Of a DNA stretch of 9,583 bases, positions 1 to 8,694 are shown in pieces (the stretch's first letter is position 1; every line of letters begins with the position of its first letter). Origin of the DNA: Verrucomicrobiia bacterium. GTDB taxonomy: Bacteria > Verrucomicrobiota > Verrucomicrobiia > CAIQCK01. The DNA is taken from positions 1-9,583 of the forward strand of contig JAOACV010000047.1 in NCBI GenBank assembly GCA_026417675.1, given 5' to 3'. The position numbers and the translations under genes were made by a program. The notes beneath the pieces were generated by a model. It did no database searches. It was not told the DNA's origin and saw only the letters and a list, made by a program, of their open reading frames with translations.

Positions 1-19
1 AGATGTGTATAAGAGACAG
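1..19. other. Nextera/Tn5 mosaic-end adapter sequence (library artefact)
   Basis: The first 19 bases, AGATGTGTATAAGAGACAG, are exactly the Tn5 transposase mosaic end used in Nextera tagmentation libraries. It lies at the very edge of the window and does not continue any reading frame of the adjoining DNA. It is almost certainly untrimmed adapter left at a contig end, not an element of the organism's genome. Confidence 0.97.
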
Positions 20-144
20 CCATTGTCCCGCTCGTGTTGGGCGACGCTGCGCGCGCGGTGGAGTGGTCGGATGAACTTTTCAAGCGCGGCTTCTTTGTTC
101 CCGCCATTCGTTACCCGACCGTCGCGCGCGGCGCGGCCCGCCTC
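20..144 (+). pseudogene. bioF: Fragment of bioF (8-amino-7-oxononanoate synthase), C-terminal part, in a chimeric contig end
   Basis: On the + strand, codons from 22 to 144 read I-V-P-L-V-L-G-D, then a helix-like stretch, then GFFVPAIRYPTVARGAARL. This is the C-terminal signature of BioF, the PLP-dependent enzyme that condenses pimeloyl-thioester with alanine in biotin synthesis; the family has G-x-F-V-x-A-I-R-x-P-T-V-x-x-G-x-x-R-L near its end. The match stops abruptly after R-L: the next codons give Gly-Asp-Val where the family continues R-V/I-T/S-L. The fragment is cut by adapter on its left. It lacks the PLP lysine and most of the enzyme. The opposite strand of 124-144 fits gyrA, so the two genes meet head-on. 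I infer a chimeric read or assembly join rather than a real pseudogene, but have no read data. Confidence 0.8.
124..144. other. Chimeric junction between bioF and gyrA with microhomology
   Basis: Over these ~20 GC-rich bases both readings fit. The + strand gives the BioF residues A-R-G-A-A-R-L, and the - strand gives GyrA I-P-E-A-G-R-A-A-R. Left of it only BioF is recognisable; right of it only GyrA is. Inverted joins at short homology are typical of multiple-displacement or PCR chimeras, and the adapter 100 bases away agrees with that. Confidence 0.7.
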
Positions 145-840
145 GGGGATGTCATAAACCTTCTCGCAATAAACGCGGCCGTTGTCGGTGCAGAACATCA
201 GGAAATCGTGCGCCCGCGCCGTGAATAGGTGCTCGACGAAATCCGAATCGTCTTTGGTGTCCGCGCCGGTGACGCCGCGCCCGCCGCGACGCTGGGCGCG
301 GTAGGCTGACGTGGCGGTGCGCTTGATGTAGCCGCCGTGGGTGATGGTGATGATCATCGCCTCGTTGGCAATGAGGTCCTCAATCCGAATCTCGCCCTCC
401 TCGGCCACGATCTCCGTGCGCCGGTCGTCGCCGTGTTGTTCGCGGATGGCCAGCAGCTCGCGCTTGATCACGTCCCAAATCCTGACTTCGCTCGCCAGGA
501 TGCCGCGCAACTCGGCGATGCGGCCGATGACCTGCGAGTATTCCCTGATGATCTTGTCGCGTTCGAGGCCGGTGAGCTGGTAGAGCCGCAGATCGAGGAT
601 GTGGTCGGCCTGCGTCTCGCTGAATTCGTAGCGGCCGTTGACCAGTCGCGCCTCGCTGCGGATTTGCAGGCCGAAGTGCTCCGCCTGCGCCCGCGTGAAA
701 CTGAACGCCAGCAGCTTGATCTTGGCCTCCTGCCGCGTCTGCGACTCGCGGATGATGCGGATGAACTCATCAAGATTGGCCAGCGTGACGAGGTAGCCTT
801 CAAGGATTTCCGCCCGCGCCTCGGCCTCGCGCAGTTCATG
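124..840 (-). pseudogene. gyrA: gyrA, 3' portion after an in-frame amber codon (DNA gyrase subunit A, incomplete)
   Basis: This continues the gyrA reading frame directly after the TAG at 841-843, with no frame change and no further stop. It begins H-E-L-R-E-A and contains A-x-I-L-E-G-Y-L, the tower and coiled-coil part with I-L-D-L-R-L-Y-Q-L-T-G-L-E, and the start of the C-terminal DNA-wrapping domain. The GyrA-box Q-R-R-G-G-R-G lies near 280-300 and defines gyrase as opposed to topoisomerase IV. The propeller blade motif D-N-G-R-V-Y and the segment Y-D-I-P-E-A-G-R-A-A-R follow. Codon 604 is the last recognisable one, so about 200-300 residues of the wrapping domain are missing, cut by the chimeric join. 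The intact frame and conserved motifs after the TAG show that selection acted on this part until very recently, or that the TAG is a base-call error. Confidence 0.85.
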
Positions 841-843
841 CTA
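841..843 (-). other. gyrA: In-frame amber (TAG) codon 365 inside gyrA
   Basis: On the - strand the codons read CGG CGG TTG TAG CAT GAA CTG (R-R-L-stop-H-E-L). Family members usually have R-R-T-R/K-x-E-L here, so the alignment has no length change. A single C-to-T change from CAG would create this TAG. The moaD-like gene in this window ends with TAG exactly after its functional Gly-Gly, so TAG is a normal stop in this genome. Confidence 0.9.
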
Positions 844-1935
844 CAACCGCCGCACGACGACCTCGTGCCGGTGATCGAGGTAACAGTTGAGCATCTGTTT
901 GAGGTCCAGCGTGCGCGGCCGGCCGTGGTCAATGGCGACCATGTTGATGCCGAAGGTGGTCTCGAATTGCGTGTGCTTGATGATGTTGTTGAGCACCAGC
1001 TTGGGCGTCGCGTCGCGCTTCAACTCGACCACCAGCCGCACGCCGTCCTTGTTGGTCTCGTTGCGGACATCGGCGATGCCCTCGATTTCCTTCTCGTTGA
1101 CCAGATGGGCGATCTGCGTCTCGATGGCCGAGGGCGCGACATTGAACGGCACCTGCGTGATCACGATCTGGTTGCGGCCCTGGACCTCCTCGATCCCGGC
1201 GCGCCCGCGAAGGGTGATGATGCCGCGGCCGGTGCGGTAGGCGCTGAGGATCGGTCCGCGCCCGCAGATGACGCCGCCGGCGGGGAAATCGGGGCCGGTG
1301 ATGAACCGGCAGAGGTCGTCCACCGTGCAGTCGTTGTGATCAATCAGGTGGATGCACGCATCCACAACCTCGCGCAAGTTGTGCGGCGGGATGCTGGTGG
1401 CCATGCCGACGGCGATGCCGGTGGAACCGTTGCAGATCAGGTTGGGGAACGCCGCGGGCAGCACCTTCGGCTCGGTGCGCGTCTCGTCGTAGTTGGGCTG
1501 GAAGTCAACCGTTTCCTTGTCGAGGTCGTTCAACATCAGCACGGCGATGGGCGACAGCCGCGCCTCGGTGTAGCGCATCGCGGCGGGGTCGTCGCCGTCA
1601 ATCGAGCCGAAATTGCCCTGCCCGTCCACCAGCGGATAGCGCAACGCGAAATCCTGCGCCATGTGAACCAGCGTCGGGTAGATGACCTGCTCGCCGTGCG
1701 GATGGTAGTTGCCCGAGGTGTCGCCGGCGATCTTGGCGCATTTGCGATGCTGGCGGTTGGGCAGCAGACCCAGCTCGTGCATCGCAAAGAGGATGCGGCG
1801 CTGGGACGGTTTGAGGCCGTCACGCGCGTCCGGCAACGCGCGGGAGATGATCACGCTCATTGAATAATCAATGAACGACTTCTGCATCTCATCCGCGATG
1901 TTGATCGGGATCAGTTTTTCGTTCTGGGCATACAT
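841..1935 (-). CDS. gyrA: gyrA, 5' portion (DNA gyrase subunit A, cleavage-religation domain), ending in a premature TAG
   Basis: This is the GyrA subunit of DNA gyrase (type IIA topoisomerase), which cleaves and rejoins DNA during ATP-driven negative supercoiling. The start follows the usual family N-terminus: I-N-I-A-D-E-M then [19 protein letters not shown]. The catalytic tyrosine is Tyr122 in A-A-M-R-Y-T-E-A-R, at the same number as in E. coli. The quinolone region reads [10 protein letters not shown], so positions 83 and 87 are Gln and Pro instead of the usual Ser and Asp/Glu. The frame ends at codon 365 with TAG after E-V-V-V-R-R-L, where normal GyrA runs on; the same frame continues to about 124. 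The start lies 27 bases after the gyrB stop, so the two genes form an operon. No clear Shine-Dalgarno precedes it. Confidence 0.93.
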   Translation of the reverse strand: MYAQNEKLIPINIADEMQKSFIDYSMSVIISRALPDARDGLKPSQRRILFAMHELGLLPNRQHRKCAKIAGDTSGNYHPHGEQVIYPTLVHMAQDFALRYPLVDGQGNFGSIDGDDPAAMRYTEARLSPIAVLMLNDLDKETVDFQPNYDETRTEPKVLPAAFPNLICNGSTGIAVGMATSIPPHNLREVVDACIHLIDHNDCTVDDLCRFITGPDFPAGGVICGRGPILSAYRTGRGIITLRGRAGIEEVQGRNQIVITQVPFNVAPSAIETQIAHLVNEKEIEGIADVRNETNKDGVRLVVELKRDATPKLVLNNIIKHTQFETTFGINMVAIDHGRPRTLDLKQMLNCYLDHRHEVVVRRL

Positions 1936-1962
1936 GCCGGGAATGCTTTCGGGTGCGCGGGG

Positions 1963-4722
<2,760 letters not shown>

Positions 4723-6450
4723 TCAGCGCGCACGCACGTCGTAGCAGAGCAGCAGGTCCTGGTCGCGGACGTAAAGTTTGCCGTCGTGGATCACCGGATA
4801 CGCCCACGCGGGGCTGTTGGTGCGCGGCGGTGTGAACCGACCTTTGACGCGAAAGGCCGCCGGCGAGGCCTCCGCCAGCAGCATGAGACCGCGGTCGTAG
4901 CGGAAAATAATGTGGCCGTCGGCGTAGAGAACGCACGCCGAGCCGGGGGCGGGCGCCTTGGTTTTCCAAAGCACTTTGCCGGTCGCGAACTCGATGCAAG
5001 TCGGATCGCCTTTGTTCAGTCCGCTGCCGCCATAAACACAATCGCCCACGAGCACCAAGCCGCCGTGATGGTTCTCGAAGGTCCTGGCGGGCAGCACGGC
5101 CAACTCCTCGACGCGCCACGCTTCGCCGTCTCGCGCAGGCCGCAGCAACGCGCTGCCGGTGTTGTAACTATTGGCCGTGAACACGAGGTCGCCGCGCGCG
5201 ACCGGGCTGGTGATGCTGGCGATGTTGTTGGCGAGCCGGTTCCAGCCCCACAAAAACCAGCCGGTGTCCGCCGCCACGCCGATGATGCCGCGCCCGACGA
5301 CCTGCACATACTGCCGCATGCCGCCGCATTCGGCGATGATGGCGGAGGCGTAAGACGCGCCGTCATTGCCGCGCTCGCCCAAAGCGGGAATGGCGCATTT
5401 CCAGATCAAGTCGCCGGTCTTCTTGTCGAGCGCCACCATCATCGCATCCTTGCCGCCAGGCGTGCAGATCACCTTGTTGCCGTCGAGCAGCGGAGACTCA
5501 CTGTATTTCCACACGTTCATCATCCTGCCGTCGAAGTCCTTCGTAAGGCTCTTTCGCCAGCGAACCTGGCCGTCGGCGGTCTGCAAACAAAACAGATCGC
5601 CATCGGTGCCGAGGACGTAGAGCGCGTCGCCGTCGAGCGTGGGTGTCGAGATCGCGCCATACTCGCCGTAGGCGTCCGCAATGGGCGTGGCCCAAAGCTC
5701 GACGCGCGTGGCGAGGTCGAGCGCGACGACGAATTGCCTCTGGCCGCGGTCGCCGGTCGTAAAGAGTTTGCCGCCGGCGATCGCGAGGCTGGAATGGCCG
5801 CGTCCCAGCGTGTCGAGTTGCCAGAGCAGCTTCGGTCCGTCCGCCGGCCACTCTTTCAGCAAGCCCGTCTCCGCGCAGAGGCCGTCGCGGCGGGGGCCGC
5901 GAAAGCCGGGCCAGTCTCGCGAAGTCTGTGACGGGACAGCGGCGGCGGGCGTTGTGGAGGAGGGCGAGGCTTTCCGCGGAGTTTGTTGGGCGGCGGCCTT
6001 TTCCTCCGCGATTTCGGCGTCCATTTTTTTGAGGATGTTCCCCGCAAGCTCGCGAATGGCCTCCTCCTTGTCCTTGGTGAGCTTCTCGATTGTTGGCCTC
6101 ATCTGGGGCGCTCGGCCGCCGATGTTCCAAAGCGCGCGGCCGGCCCGCGAGCGACGGTCGAGGTCGCCTTTCTGAAACTGCTCCAGCAAGACCGGTAGCG
6201 AGACCGCGCGGAGTTCGGCCAGAGCGTCCATCATGGCCACGTCCACCCACGGCGACTGGCCGGTCATGGCGTCCAGCAGCGCGGGCACCGCGGGAGATGC
6301 CGCCCGACCCAAGCGCGCCAGTTGGTCGGCGGCGGCGACCTGTTGCTGGGGCGTGCCGGTCTTGAGTTGGTTGATCAAAGCCTGCACATCCGGGTTGTCA
6401 GCCGTCGCGGTCGAGACCAGACACACGAGCAGGAGTATGCGTCGAATCAT
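4723..6450 (-). CDS. Secreted HEAT-repeat plus PQQ-type beta-propeller protein (575 aa)
   Basis: The start chosen at 6450 gives a clear signal peptide, M-I-R-R-I-L-L-L-V-C-L-V-S-T-A-T-A, with cleavage expected before D18. An open frame reaches 6585, but its extra 45 residues would bury the signal and run into the divergent promoter. Residues ~18-145 are alpha-helical HEAT-like repeats (A-S-P-A-V-P-A-L-L-D, D-R-R-S-R-A-G-R-A-L-W-N-I). A charged helix and a Pro/Ala/Ser/Thr linker (150-177) follow. Residues ~179-575 form a PQQ-type propeller: it opens D-W-P-G-F-R-G-P-R-R-D-G and repeats A-L-D-x-x-T-G-D-L-I-W, A-A-D-T-G-W-F-L-W and F-A-T-G-K-V-L-W. Such proteins are abundant in Planctomycetota and Verrucomicrobiota. 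Their role is mostly unknown; a scaffold or BamB-like function is possible, and the sequence does not show that PQQ is bound. GGAGG at 6472-6468 lies 17 bases before the ATG, too far for a normal ribosome site. No partner gene is adjacent. Confidence 0.88.
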   Translation of the reverse strand: MIRRILLLVCLVSTATADNPDVQALINQLKTGTPQQQVAAADQLARLGRAASPAVPALLDAMTGQSPWVDVAMMDALAELRAVSLPVLLEQFQKGDLDRRSRAGRALWNIGGRAPQMRPTIEKLTKDKEEAIRELAGNILKKMDAEIAEEKAAAQQTPRKASPSSTTPAAAVPSQTSRDWPGFRGPRRDGLCAETGLLKEWPADGPKLLWQLDTLGRGHSSLAIAGGKLFTTGDRGQRQFVVALDLATRVELWATPIADAYGEYGAISTPTLDGDALYVLGTDGDLFCLQTADGQVRWRKSLTKDFDGRMMNVWKYSESPLLDGNKVICTPGGKDAMMVALDKKTGDLIWKCAIPALGERGNDGASYASAIIAECGGMRQYVQVVGRGIIGVAADTGWFLWGWNRLANNIASITSPVARGDLVFTANSYNTGSALLRPARDGEAWRVEELAVLPARTFENHHGGLVLVGDCVYGGSGLNKGDPTCIEFATGKVLWKTKAPAPGSACVLYADGHIIFRYDRGLMLLAEASPAAFRVKGRFTPPRTNSPAWAYPVIHDGKLYVRDQDLLLCYDVRAR

Positions 6451-6526
6451 AGCGGCTGCGGATGATGCCTCCGTTGCGCGGCTTTTCCAAGTATTGAAAT
6501 CGTGCCGTCGGAACTGTGAAGCTTCG

Positions 6527-6554
6527 TTGACTGGGCGTAGCCGGTCGCTATAGT
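6527..6554 (+). promoter_or_regulatory. Strong sigma70-like promoter of the moaD/cysO-like gene, leaderless arrangement
   Basis: TTGACT (6527-6532) is separated by 16 bases from TATAGT (6549-6554); each matches consensus at five of six positions. Only GGCCCC lies between the -10 box and the ATG at 6561, so transcription should start on or next to the A of the start codon. No Shine-Dalgarno is present, as expected for a leaderless mRNA. Confidence 0.65.
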
Positions 6555-6560
6555 GGCCCC

Positions 6561-6836
6561 ATGCCAGTTTGCGTTCGAATTCCAACGCCGCTTAGAAAAC
6601 TGACTCGCAATCAAGACACCGTCAACATGACCGGCGCAACGGTGGGTGAAGTTCTCGCCGCCCTCGAACGGCGTTTCCCCGGCGTCGAACAACGGCTCCG
6701 CGATGAACAGGGCCGAGTCCGGCCCTATGTGAACATTTTTGCTAACGACGAGGATATCCGCTTCCTGCGAGGTTTGGAGACGCCCGTAAAAGACGGCGAC
6801 GAGATCACGATCGTGCCTGCGCTCGCAGGCGGGTAG
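6561..6836 (+). CDS. MoaD/ThiS-family ubiquitin-like sulfur carrier, CysO-like (91 aa)
   Basis: This is a small beta-grasp protein ending in A-L-A-G-G. The C-terminal Gly-Gly is the site that a MoeB/ThiF-type enzyme adenylates and that then carries sulfur as a thiocarboxylate. Early residues V-R-I-P-T-P-L-R form strand one; T-V-G-E-V-L-A-A-L-E-R-R-F-P is the conserved helix; V-N-I-F-A-N-D-E-D-I-R-F and D-G-D-E-I-T-I-V-P-A complete the fold. The pattern V-N-I-x-x-N-D-E-D-x-R-F plus P-A-x-A-G-G resembles mycobacterial CysO, the sulfur donor for cysteine synthesis, more than molybdopterin MoaD. Donor pathway (cysteine, thiamin, molybdopterin or tRNA thiolation) cannot be fixed here: no MoeB, CysM or Mec+-type JAMM protease gene is adjacent. 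Homologues begin just before V-R-I-P-T, which supports the ATG at 6561. The gene is divergent from the propeller gene and ends with TAG. Confidence 0.92.
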   Translation: MPVCVRIPTPLRKLTRNQDTVNMTGATVGEVLAALERRFPGVEQRLRDEQGRVRPYVNIFANDEDIRFLRGLETPVKDGDEITIVPALAGG

Positions 6837-6844
6837 CAGACGGC

Positions 6845-6979
6845 TTAGGTCACAATGTCGCTTCGCCCGCTGGCGCAGGTGGCCAGCCAGATCATCAAAC
6901 AGAGCAGCGCCAGCCAGAGGGGTCTCGGCAGTTCCTGCAAGTCACGCAGCGTGCGCAGTTGTCGCAGACCGGTTTTCAC
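6845..6979 (-). CDS. Candidate 44-aa single-pass membrane protein (hypothetical)
   Basis: A GTG at 6979 opens a 44-codon frame ending in TAA at 6845, 8 bases beyond and convergent with the moaD-like stop. The product starts with a basic segment (K-T-G-L-R-Q-L-R-T-L-R-D-L-Q-E-L) followed by one hydrophobic helix, P-L-W-L-A-L-L-C-L-M-I-W-L-A-T-C-A. This is a positive-inside single-span layout. Codons are rich in CTG and GC-ending, like the neighbouring genes. A perfect TTGACA (7013-7008) with a 17-base spacer leads to a poor -10, CAATTT (6990-6985), five bases before the GTG. There is no Shine-Dalgarno and no family I recognise. It could also be a chance frame or the remnant of a longer gene. 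Confidence 0.35.
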   Translation of the reverse strand: MKTGLRQLRTLRDLQELPRPLWLALLCLMIWLATCASGRSDIVT

Positions 6980-7150
6980 GGGGGAAATTGCGCCTGTGCC
7001 CGCTAAGTGTCAAAGGCGGAATACGCGCGGCTGCGCCGCCACGCAAGGGGCAAGACCTGCCACGCTGAGGGCAGTCCGTCTCCCGTTTTCCAATCCGCTG
7101 AAAAATGTGGAAGGAACCTCAAACGAGTGGGACCCACCTTCAACGCCGAA
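6980..7150. other. Intergenic region between the small ORF and the response-regulator gene
   Basis: Together with the small ORF this completes the 314-base stretch 6837-7150 without a recognised gene. It holds the 21-bp repeat described separately, a GC-rich inverted repeat GCGGC-TGC-GCCGC near 7027-7039, and the interrupted palindrome GTGGG-A-CCCAC at 7127-7137. I see no tRNA, no convincing rho-independent terminator for the regulator, and no riboswitch. Confidence 0.5.
7038..7079. repeat. Degenerate 21-bp tandem repeat, two copies
   Basis: GCCACGC occurs at 7038-7044 and again exactly 21 bases later at 7059-7065, each followed three bases on by GGGCA. The two 21-base units agree at 14 positions. 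Read on the - strand the units encode L-P-S-A-W-Q-V and L-P-L-A-W-R-R, so a decayed coding origin is possible. A GGCA-N5-TGCC inverted repeat (7049-7061) spans the unit boundary. Function is unknown. Confidence 0.35.
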
Positions 7151-8620
7151 TCACGATGGCAGGATGCCGTATTTATGCAGCTTGCTGTAAAGCGTCGTGC
7201 GGCTGATTTGCAGCTCTCTTGCGGTGCGGCTGAGATTGTTGCGGTTGCGCGCCAAAGCTGCCAGCAACACTTCCCTATCGCGCGCTTCGACCTGGGAAGA
7301 CAGGTCGAATGAGCTGGGAGCCGCGCTTGTCGCTTGGGGCGGCGCCGTGGACGCCGGAGACACCGCGATGCTGGAGCCGGCCGCGTTGGCAACCGGCGCC
7401 GGTTGCAGTCCCACGGCAGGCACCGGGACAGTCGGCGCAACGAAGTCGCCACTATGTTCGCGCAACAATCGTTCGACGTCGTCGGCTTCGATAACGGGCT
7501 TGCGGCAAAGCAGGACGGTGCGATAGACGAGGTTCTCCAAGTCGCGCACGTTGCCGGGCCAGTCATGCGCCTGCAACCGCTCCAAGGCGGCGGCGGTCCA
7601 CTGCGGTTTCAGACGCTCCGACTGCGAGGCGTAGCGCGTCATGAAACAATCCACCAGCGCCGGGATGTCGCCGCGCCGCTCGCGCAGCGGCGGCAGACGC
7701 AGTTGCAGGACGTTCAGACGATGATAGAGGTCGCGCCGGAACGAGCCTTCCCGGACGCAGTCCTCCAGTGGCCGGTTGGTCGCGGCCACCAGCCGCACGT
7801 CCGCCACGATGGTCTTCTCGCCGCCCACACGTTCAAACGTCTTGGTTTGGATCACGCGCAGCAGTTTGGCCTGCATCTGCGGCGAGAGGTTGGTCACTTC
7901 GTCCAGAAACAGCGTGCCATGATCGGCGCGCTCGAAGCGCCCGCGATGTTGCGACACTGCGCCCGAAAACGCGCCTTTCTCGTGGCCAAACAGCTCGCTT
8001 TCCGCCAGCTCGGGCGCCAGCGTGGCGCAGTCCAGCGTCACAAAAGGACCGCTGCTGCGCCGGGACTCGGCGTGGATGGCCCGCGCCACCAGCTCCTTGC
8101 CCGTGCCGGTCTCGCCGCAGATCAAGACATTGGCGCTCGAATCGGCCACTTGGCGGACGGTCGCGATGAGCGCCAGCATTTTGGGATCGCTGCCGACGAT
8201 GCATTGGACTCCGCTTTCCGCGCGGGCGCGATGGCGGGGACGTTTCTCCAACGCCGCGGCCACTTTGTCCGCCAGCAGCGTGGGCGGCACCAGCTTGGTC
8301 TTGCTCAGATAATCCAGCGCCCCGATCTTGATCGCCTCGACCGCGACCTCGACCTCCGGCTGGCTGGTGAACAGGATCACGCCGATGTCGGGATACGCAT
8401 GGACGATGTCTTTGAGCAACGCCATGCCGCTCTTGCCCGGCATCACCACATCGGTGATGATGAGGTCGGGCCGTCGCGTCTCCAGGGTTTCCAGCGCCGC
8501 TTCGCCGCTTTCAGCCATCATGACGTCGTAGCCGGCGCGCGCCAGCACGTCCTCGCCGAAAAGCTTGCGGTGCGCCGGGTCGTCATCCACCAGCAGTAAC
8601 CTCGCTGTTGCCATAGCCAT
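7151..8620 (-). CDS. NtrC-family sigma54-dependent response regulator (REC-AAA+-FIS, 489 aa)
   Basis: This is a two-component activator that should use ATP hydrolysis to open sigma54 promoters. The receiver domain (1-125) has the acidic residues D12/D13, phospho-acceptor D57 in I-I-T-D-V-V-M-P-G-K, T85 and K106, but K106 is followed by Thr rather than the common Pro. The AAA+ domain (~140-385) has Walker A G-E-T-G-T-G-K-E (169-176), G-A-F-S-G-A (216-221), Walker B G-T-L-F-L-D-E (235-241), A-A-T-N (279-282), F-R-R-D-L-Y-H-R-L-N-V (294-304) and W-P-G-N-V-R-D-L-E-N (354-363). A Pro/Ala-rich linker (394-437) leads to a FIS-type helix-turn-helix, N-L-S-R-T-A-R-E-L-Q-I-S-R-T-T-L-Y-S-K-L. No sensor kinase is in the window, so the signal and target genes are unknown. 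Start is M1 at 8620, with M3 at 8614 as an alternative; neither has a Shine-Dalgarno. Confidence 0.95.
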   Translation of the reverse strand: MAMATARLLLVDDDPAHRKLFGEDVLARAGYDVMMAESGEAALETLETRRPDLIITDVVMPGKSGMALLKDIVHAYPDIGVILFTSQPEVEVAVEAIKIGALDYLSKTKLVPPTLLADKVAAALEKRPRHRARAESGVQCIVGSDPKMLALIATVRQVADSSANVLICGETGTGKELVARAIHAESRRSSGPFVTLDCATLAPELAESELFGHEKGAFSGAVSQHRGRFERADHGTLFLDEVTNLSPQMQAKLLRVIQTKTFERVGGEKTIVADVRLVAATNRPLEDCVREGSFRRDLYHRLNVLQLRLPPLRERRGDIPALVDCFMTRYASQSERLKPQWTAAALERLQAHDWPGNVRDLENLVYRTVLLCRKPVIEADDVERLLREHSGDFVAPTVPVPAVGLQPAPVANAAGSSIAVSPASTAPPQATSAAPSSFDLSSQVEARDREVLLAALARNRNNLSRTARELQISRTTLYSKLHKYGILPS

Positions 8621-8630
8621 TCAGTCGCAG

Positions 8631-8660
8631 ACTATATCCGGGTCAGGCGGCCAAACACAA
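8631..8660 (-). promoter_or_regulatory. Candidate promoter of the response-regulator gene, near-leaderless
   Basis: On the - strand TTGTGT (8660-8655), an 18-base spacer and TATAGT (8636-8631) lie in the 74-base gap after the Fe-S gene. TATAGT is the same -10 as that of the moaD-like gene. Start is predicted near 8624, about four bases before the ATG, so the regulator probably has its own transcript. Confidence 0.45.
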
Positions 8661-8694
8661 GCAAACGGTTTCGCATTCCGACCGCGACGCCGCC

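Noticed and set aside
841..843. Genome-wide reassignment of TAG to an amino acid
   Set aside because: The moaD-like gene ends in TAG directly after its required C-terminal Gly-Gly, so TAG functions as a stop in this window.
468..932. Frameshift in gyrA around 840-930
   Set aside because: The gyrA frame continues codon for codon past the TAG at 841-843 with family motifs, so this is a nonsense codon and not an indel. The other-frame product has no similarity to GyrA.
337..1863. Long + strand open frame (508 codons) opposite gyrA
   Set aside because: It is antisense to a clearly recognised gyrA with conserved motifs, and has no recognisable domains. Long antisense frames are usual over GC-rich genes.
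7049..7062. sigma54 promoter-like sequence (TGGCAGGTCTTGCC on the - strand)
   Set aside because: Only 8 bases separate the GG and GC elements, whereas sigma54 promoters need 10, and it points toward no strong gene.
6855..7190. 111-codon + strand open frame after the moaD-like gene
   Set aside because: Codon use and amino-acid pattern look random (Ser/Arg/Cys rich), it overlaps the end of the regulator gene, and the - strand frame at 6845-6979 looks more coding-like.
7334..8599. 421-codon + strand open frame opposite the response regulator
   Set aside because: The opposite strand encodes a complete REC-AAA+-FIS protein; the + frame has no domain and is a shadow.
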